A stretch of DNA of 7,817 nt from Bacteroidia bacterium. Lineage in GTDB: Bacteria > Planctomycetota > Phycisphaerae > Phycisphaerales > SM1A02. The position numbers and the translations under genes were made by a program. The stretch spans positions 1 to 7,817 of the forward strand of contig JASGCG010000063.1 of the NCBI GenBank assembly GCA_030054235.1, read 5' to 3'. Positions 5,597 through 7,817 of the stretch are shown here, in pieces; within the stretch, counting starts at the first letter, position 1, and each line of letters starts with the position of its first letter. The notes below the pieces were generated by a model. It did not search any database and was not told the origin of the DNA. It saw nothing but the letters and a program-made list of their open reading frames with translations.

Positions 5597-6559
5597 TCAT
5601 TCGTCGCGGGCGTTGAGCGCCTTCTTGCGCGTGGCGCCTTCGCCGTAGACCGCCATCTCGCCGTAGCCGTCCGGATCGATGCCGATGCGTGCGACGCGCA
5701 CGCCGGCGCTGTCGCGGATCGCAAGCGCGCCGCCGGGAGCGTTGCTCGCCTGGCCAAGGATCACGACGGGGCGACCTTCCGGTCCCATCAAGTTCAGGAG
5801 GCCACCCGATGCCGTGCCGCCGAGGCCGGCGATGACGCGGATGGAGTGCAGGAGCTGCAGGGCGCCGCCGCCGTCGGCACCCGTCTCGAGCAGGATGTTG
5901 GGCTGCTTGCCGTCGGCGAGCAGCAGCTTGCCGGTGCCGTCCTCGCGCACGAGCATCGATCCGACTTCCGAGCCCGCGTTGTTCTGCACCACGACGAAGC
6001 CGCCGCCCGCGCGCGAGCCGATCGACGCCGCGGGCTGGCCGCTCGAGCCGAGCACCTGCAGCACCCCGCCGGCCTGCTCGGTCGCGGCGCGCACGATCGG
6101 CTTGTTGTCGGCATCGGTGAGGGCGATCTGCGCGAGTCCGGTCGCGGCATCGAGCGAGGCGCTTCCCTTGCCGTCGGCCGCATTGGTCTCGATGCGTGCA
6201 CCCTGCGCCGTGGCGTACATGCTGCCGACGACCCTTCCCTGTGCGTTCCACATGATGAAGTCACCGCCGTGCTCGTTGGCACCCAGGCGCGCCACGTTGG
6301 CGCCGGAGCTCGACCACAGGCTCAGGCGCCCCGCACCTTCGGTGGTGTCGGCGAGCATGACGACCTTGCCGGCCTCGTCGACGATCTCGAGCTTGCGGGC
6401 CTTGATGGTCTCGCTGTTCAGCGCAGTCGCTGCCAGCACGAAGGTCGACACGAGCACCGCGCCGAGCACCATGGTCGCACGCCGCCATCGCCGCGCACCG
6501 CGCTCGAGGGATTCGACGTGCGTTTCGAGGGCGGACAGGCGTGCTTCGAGGTCGCTCAT
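5597..6559 (-). CDS. Membrane-anchored protein with eleven ~22-residue repeats (predicted beta-solenoid)
   Basis: No named family recognised; function unknown. The 320 residues have three parts. Residues 2-20 (SDLEARLSALETHVESLER) form a short coiled coil with hydrophobic residues at 4, 8, 11, 15 and 18. Residues 28-47 (ATMVLGAVLVSTFVLAATAL) form one membrane segment preceded by basic RRWRR, which predicts N-terminus inside and the rest outside the cytoplasmic membrane. Residues 55-301 are eleven tandem repeats of mostly 22 residues with the pattern G-x-hydrophobic-x-hydrophobic-x4-G-x2-V-x2-hydrophobic, for example GRLSLWSSSGANVARLG. The tail (302-320) is charged. The ATG at 6559 is chosen because a GGAG (6570-6567) stands 7 bases upstream and the coiled coil begins there; the open frame extends upstream to 6694 but into the divergent oxidoreductase gene. 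It leads a likely operon with the amidotransferase gene 16 bp downstream. Confidence 0.85.
   Translation of the reverse strand: MSDLEARLSALETHVESLERGARRWRRATMVLGAVLVSTFVLAATALNSETIKARKLEIVDEAGKVVMLADTTEGAGRLSLWSSSGANVARLGANEHGGDFIMWNAQGRVVGSMYATAQGARIETNAADGKGSASLDAATGLAQIALTDADNKPIVRAATEQAGGVLQVLGSSGQPAASIGSRAGGGFVVVQNNAGSEVGSMLVREDGTGKLLLADGKQPNILLETGADGGGALQLLHSIRVIAGLGGTASGGLLNLMGPEGRPVVILGQASNAPGGALAIRDSAGVRVARIGIDPDGYGEMAVYGEGATRKKALNARDE
5657..6397 (-). repeat. Array of eleven protein-level tandem repeats (~66 bp each)
   Basis: Encodes residues 55-301 of the membrane-anchored protein. In reading order the repeat lengths are 22, 22, 22, 22, 22, 22, 23, 22, 21, 24 and 25 residues. Starts include RKLEIVDEAGKVVMLA, GDFIMWNAQGRVVGSM, GVLQVLGSSGQPAASIG, GFVVVQNNAGSEVGSM and GALAIRDSAGVRVARIG. 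The copies are diverged and visible mainly at protein level, so this is an old, selected structural repeat rather than a recent DNA expansion. Confidence 0.8.
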
Positions 6560-6583
6560 GATGGGGCTCCGTGGAAAGTGGTC

Positions 6584-6600
6584 GGGGCTAGGATAGCCCC
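6584..6600. promoter_or_regulatory. Perfect inverted repeat (candidate operator) between divergent genes
   Basis: GGGGCTA (6584-6590) and TAGCCCC (6594-6600) are exact complements with a 3-base centre GGA, making a 17-bp near-palindrome. It sits within the 73-bp gap between the divergent repeat-protein gene (start 6559) and the oxidoreductase gene (start 6633). Its centre carries the only -10-like sequences here: TAGGAT (6589-6594) on the plus strand and TATCCT (6595-6590) on the minus strand. A protein bound there could control both genes. As RNA it could form a 7-bp stem, but the 3-base loop and lack of a T-tract make a terminator unlikely. Operator function is inference. Confidence 0.45.
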
Positions 6601-6620
6601 CGGCTCCGCAGCGCGGACCC

Positions 6621-6626
6621 AAGGAG
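6621..6626 (+). promoter_or_regulatory. Shine-Dalgarno that fixes the GTG start of the oxidoreductase gene
   Basis: AAGGAG lies 6 bases before the GTG at 6633. It supports this GTG over internal ATG codons, the first of which lies within the nucleotide-binding motif. Confidence 0.75.
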
Positions 6627-6632
6627 ACCATC

Positions 6633-7817
6633 GTGGCACGACGCAAGACCGGACGACTCGGGGTTGGACTGATCGGCACGAAGTTCATGGGCAAGGCTCA
6701 CTCGCATGCGTGGGCGAGTGCCGGGCCGTTCTTCGACCTGCCGCTGGCGATCGACCTGGTGACCGTGGCTGGCCGAGACCCGGCCGAGACGCACGAGTTC
6801 GGCAAGCGATGGGGCTGGCGCAAGAGCGTGGCGCAGTGGCAACTGGCTGTGCTCGACGCCGAGGTCGACCTGGTCGACGTGAGCACGCCCAACCATGTGC
6901 ATGCCGACATGTCGATCGCCGCGCTCGAGGCCGGCAAGCACGTGGCGTGCGAGAAGCCGCTCGCCGGCACGCTCGCCGATGCACGCGCCATGGTGAAGGC
7001 CGCGAAGAAGGCCAAGGGTCAGAAGACCTTCGTCTGGTTCAACTACCGGCGCTGCCCGGCCGTGGCACTCGCACACCAGCTTGTCCGTGATGGTCGGCTG
7101 GGCAAGCTCTTCCACGTGCGTGCGAGCTACCTGCAGGATTGGGGCGGCCCCGACACGCCGCTCCTGTGGCGCTTCCAGGCGAACCAGGCCGGCAGCGGCG
7201 CGCATGGCGACTTGAATGCGCACATCATCGACATGGCGCGCTTCGTCACGGGTCAGGAGTTCACCGAGGTGAGCGGTGCGATCGAGCACACGTTCGTCAA
7301 GGAGCGCACGGTCGTGGATTCCGCCGGTGGTGCGATCAGCGGGAAGGGTGCGAAAGGCCGTGGCAAGCGCACCGGGCGCAGCACGGTCGATGATGCCGTG
7401 CTGTTCCTCGCGCGCTTCAGCGGCGGGGCCATCGGCAGCTTCGAGGCCACGCGCCTCGCGACTGGCAACAAGAACCGCAATCAGATCGAGGTGAACGGCG
7501 AGCTCGGCTCGATCAAGTTCGACTTCGAGCGCATGAACGAGTTGCAGTGGTGGGACAACACGGCCCCCAAGGCGCTCCAAGGCTGGACCACGATCATGTG
7601 CACCGAGGGCGTGCATCCGTACGCGGGCAACTACTGGCCACCCGCGCACCTGATCGGGTATGAGCAGGGCTTCGTGAGCATGGCGGCCGACATCGCGATG
7701 GTGCTCGGTGGTTCCAAGCCGGTCGTGCCGCTGCCGGACTTCGAGGATGCGCTGAAGACCCAGTGCGTGCTCGAGGCGGCGGTGATGAGCGCCCGCGAGC
7801 GCCGCCCCGTTTCGCTG
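6633..7817 (+). CDS. Gfo/Idh/MocA family NAD(P)-dependent oxidoreductase, 3' end cut by the window edge
   Basis: Probably oxidises or reduces a sugar, inositol or related polyol with NAD(P); substrate unknown. The 395 visible residues start MARRKTGRLGVGLIGTKFMG, a Rossmann fold with the glycine loop GLIGTKFMGKAHSHAW (12-27). Next come VSTPNHVHADM (83-93), CEKPLAG with the catalytic-site EKP (107-109), and GAHGDLNAHIIDMARF (189-204) with His197 and Asp200 in the usual active-site positions. The C-terminal alpha/beta domain contains TVDDAVLFLARF, NGELGSIKFDFERMNELQ and HLIGYEQGF. A Gly/Lys/Arg-rich loop at 229-250 interrupts the sheet region. No export signal is seen; the basic start RRK is followed directly by the Rossmann strand, so it is probably cytoplasmic. 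No stop occurs before base 7817, but the sequence has reached the usual C-terminal helix, so little is missing. It is divergent from the repeat-protein gene. Confidence 0.93.
   Translation, partial: MARRKTGRLGVGLIGTKFMGKAHSHAWASAGPFFDLPLAIDLVTVAGRDPAETHEFGKRWGWRKSVAQWQLAVLDAEVDLVDVSTPNHVHADMSIAALEAGKHVACEKPLAGTLADARAMVKAAKKAKGQKTFVWFNYRRCPAVALAHQLVRDGRLGKLFHVRASYLQDWGGPDTPLLWRFQANQAGSGAHGDLNAHIIDMARFVTGQEFTEVSGAIEHTFVKERTVVDSAGGAISGKGAKGRGKRTGRSTVDDAVLFLARFSGGAIGSFEATRLATGNKNRNQIEVNGELGSIKFDFERMNELQWWDNTAPKALQGWTTIMCTEGVHPYAGNYWPPAHLIGYEQGFVSMAADIAMVLGGSKPVVPLPDFEDALKTQCVLEAAVMSARERRPVSL

Noticed and set aside
5578..5600. ATG at 5600 overlapping the repeat-protein stop (ATGA) as start of the amidotransferase, implying a frameshift
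   Set aside because: That ATG is in a different frame and gives a Cys/Ser/Thr-rich product. The GTG at 5580 directly precedes the conserved LLLIDNYDSF, so no frameshift is required.
5561..7090. 509-codon open frame on the plus strand opposite the repeat protein and into the oxidoreductase
   Set aside because: It covers two well-supported genes on opposite strands, is out of frame with the oxidoreductase and has low-complexity composition.

Overview
The window is high-GC bacterial chromosomal DNA, tightly packed with protein genes. I see no RNA gene, insertion sequence, CRISPR array, phage gene or plasmid gene. The combination suggests a Planctomycetota bacterium, possibly Phycisphaerae-like: a protein-arginine kinase pair (McsA/McsB) next to a Kdo-8-phosphate synthase (Gram-negative-type envelope), a Gfo/Idh/MocA oxidoreductase of a type common in planctomycetes, and a DUF1444 protein. 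This placement is inference from gene content, not a phylogenetic result.

Layout. (1) 1-1139: a divergent pair. On the minus strand is a glutamyl-Q-tRNA(Asp) synthetase-like gene that runs off the left edge. On the plus strand is a small pterin-4a-carbinolamine dehydratase. Only 22 bp separate their start codons. (2) 1195-3604, minus strand: a compact operon kdsA-mcsA-mcsB. kdsA and mcsA are 2 bp apart, and mcsA and mcsB overlap by 4 bp (ATGA). It encodes a metal-type Kdo8P synthase, a zinc-finger/UVR activator and a protein arginine kinase. (3) 3605-3723: a divergent intergenic region with an inverted repeat. (4) 3724-4518, plus strand: a DUF1444 (UPF0354, YtpQ-like) gene with the strongest Shine-Dalgarno in the window. 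(5) 4523-6559, minus strand: a likely three-gene cluster of a membrane-anchored protein with eleven ~22-residue repeats, a PabA/TrpG-type glutamine amidotransferase with a GTG start, and a 135-residue protein I do not recognise. (6) 6560-6632: a divergent intergenic region with a perfect 7-bp inverted repeat overlapping -10-like sequences. (7) 6633-7817, plus strand: a Gfo/Idh/MocA oxidoreductase that reaches the right edge without a stop.

How the genes fit together. McsA and McsB should form the arginine-phosphorylation module that, in Firmicutes, marks proteins for ClpCP and inactivates the repressor CtsR. Here neither ctsR nor clpC is adjacent, and the pair is coupled to an envelope-sugar gene instead. 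KdsA makes the Kdo precursor of lipopolysaccharide. The amidotransferase would supply ammonia to an anthranilate or aminodeoxychorismate synthase large subunit encoded elsewhere. The remaining genes look like ordinary housekeeping or lineage-specific functions. I found no complete, clearly new multi-gene system. The points most worth a second look are the 22-residue-repeat membrane protein, the kdsA-mcsAB arrangement with a McsB that has lost most of its allosteric phosphoarginine motif, and the two compact divergent promoter regions.
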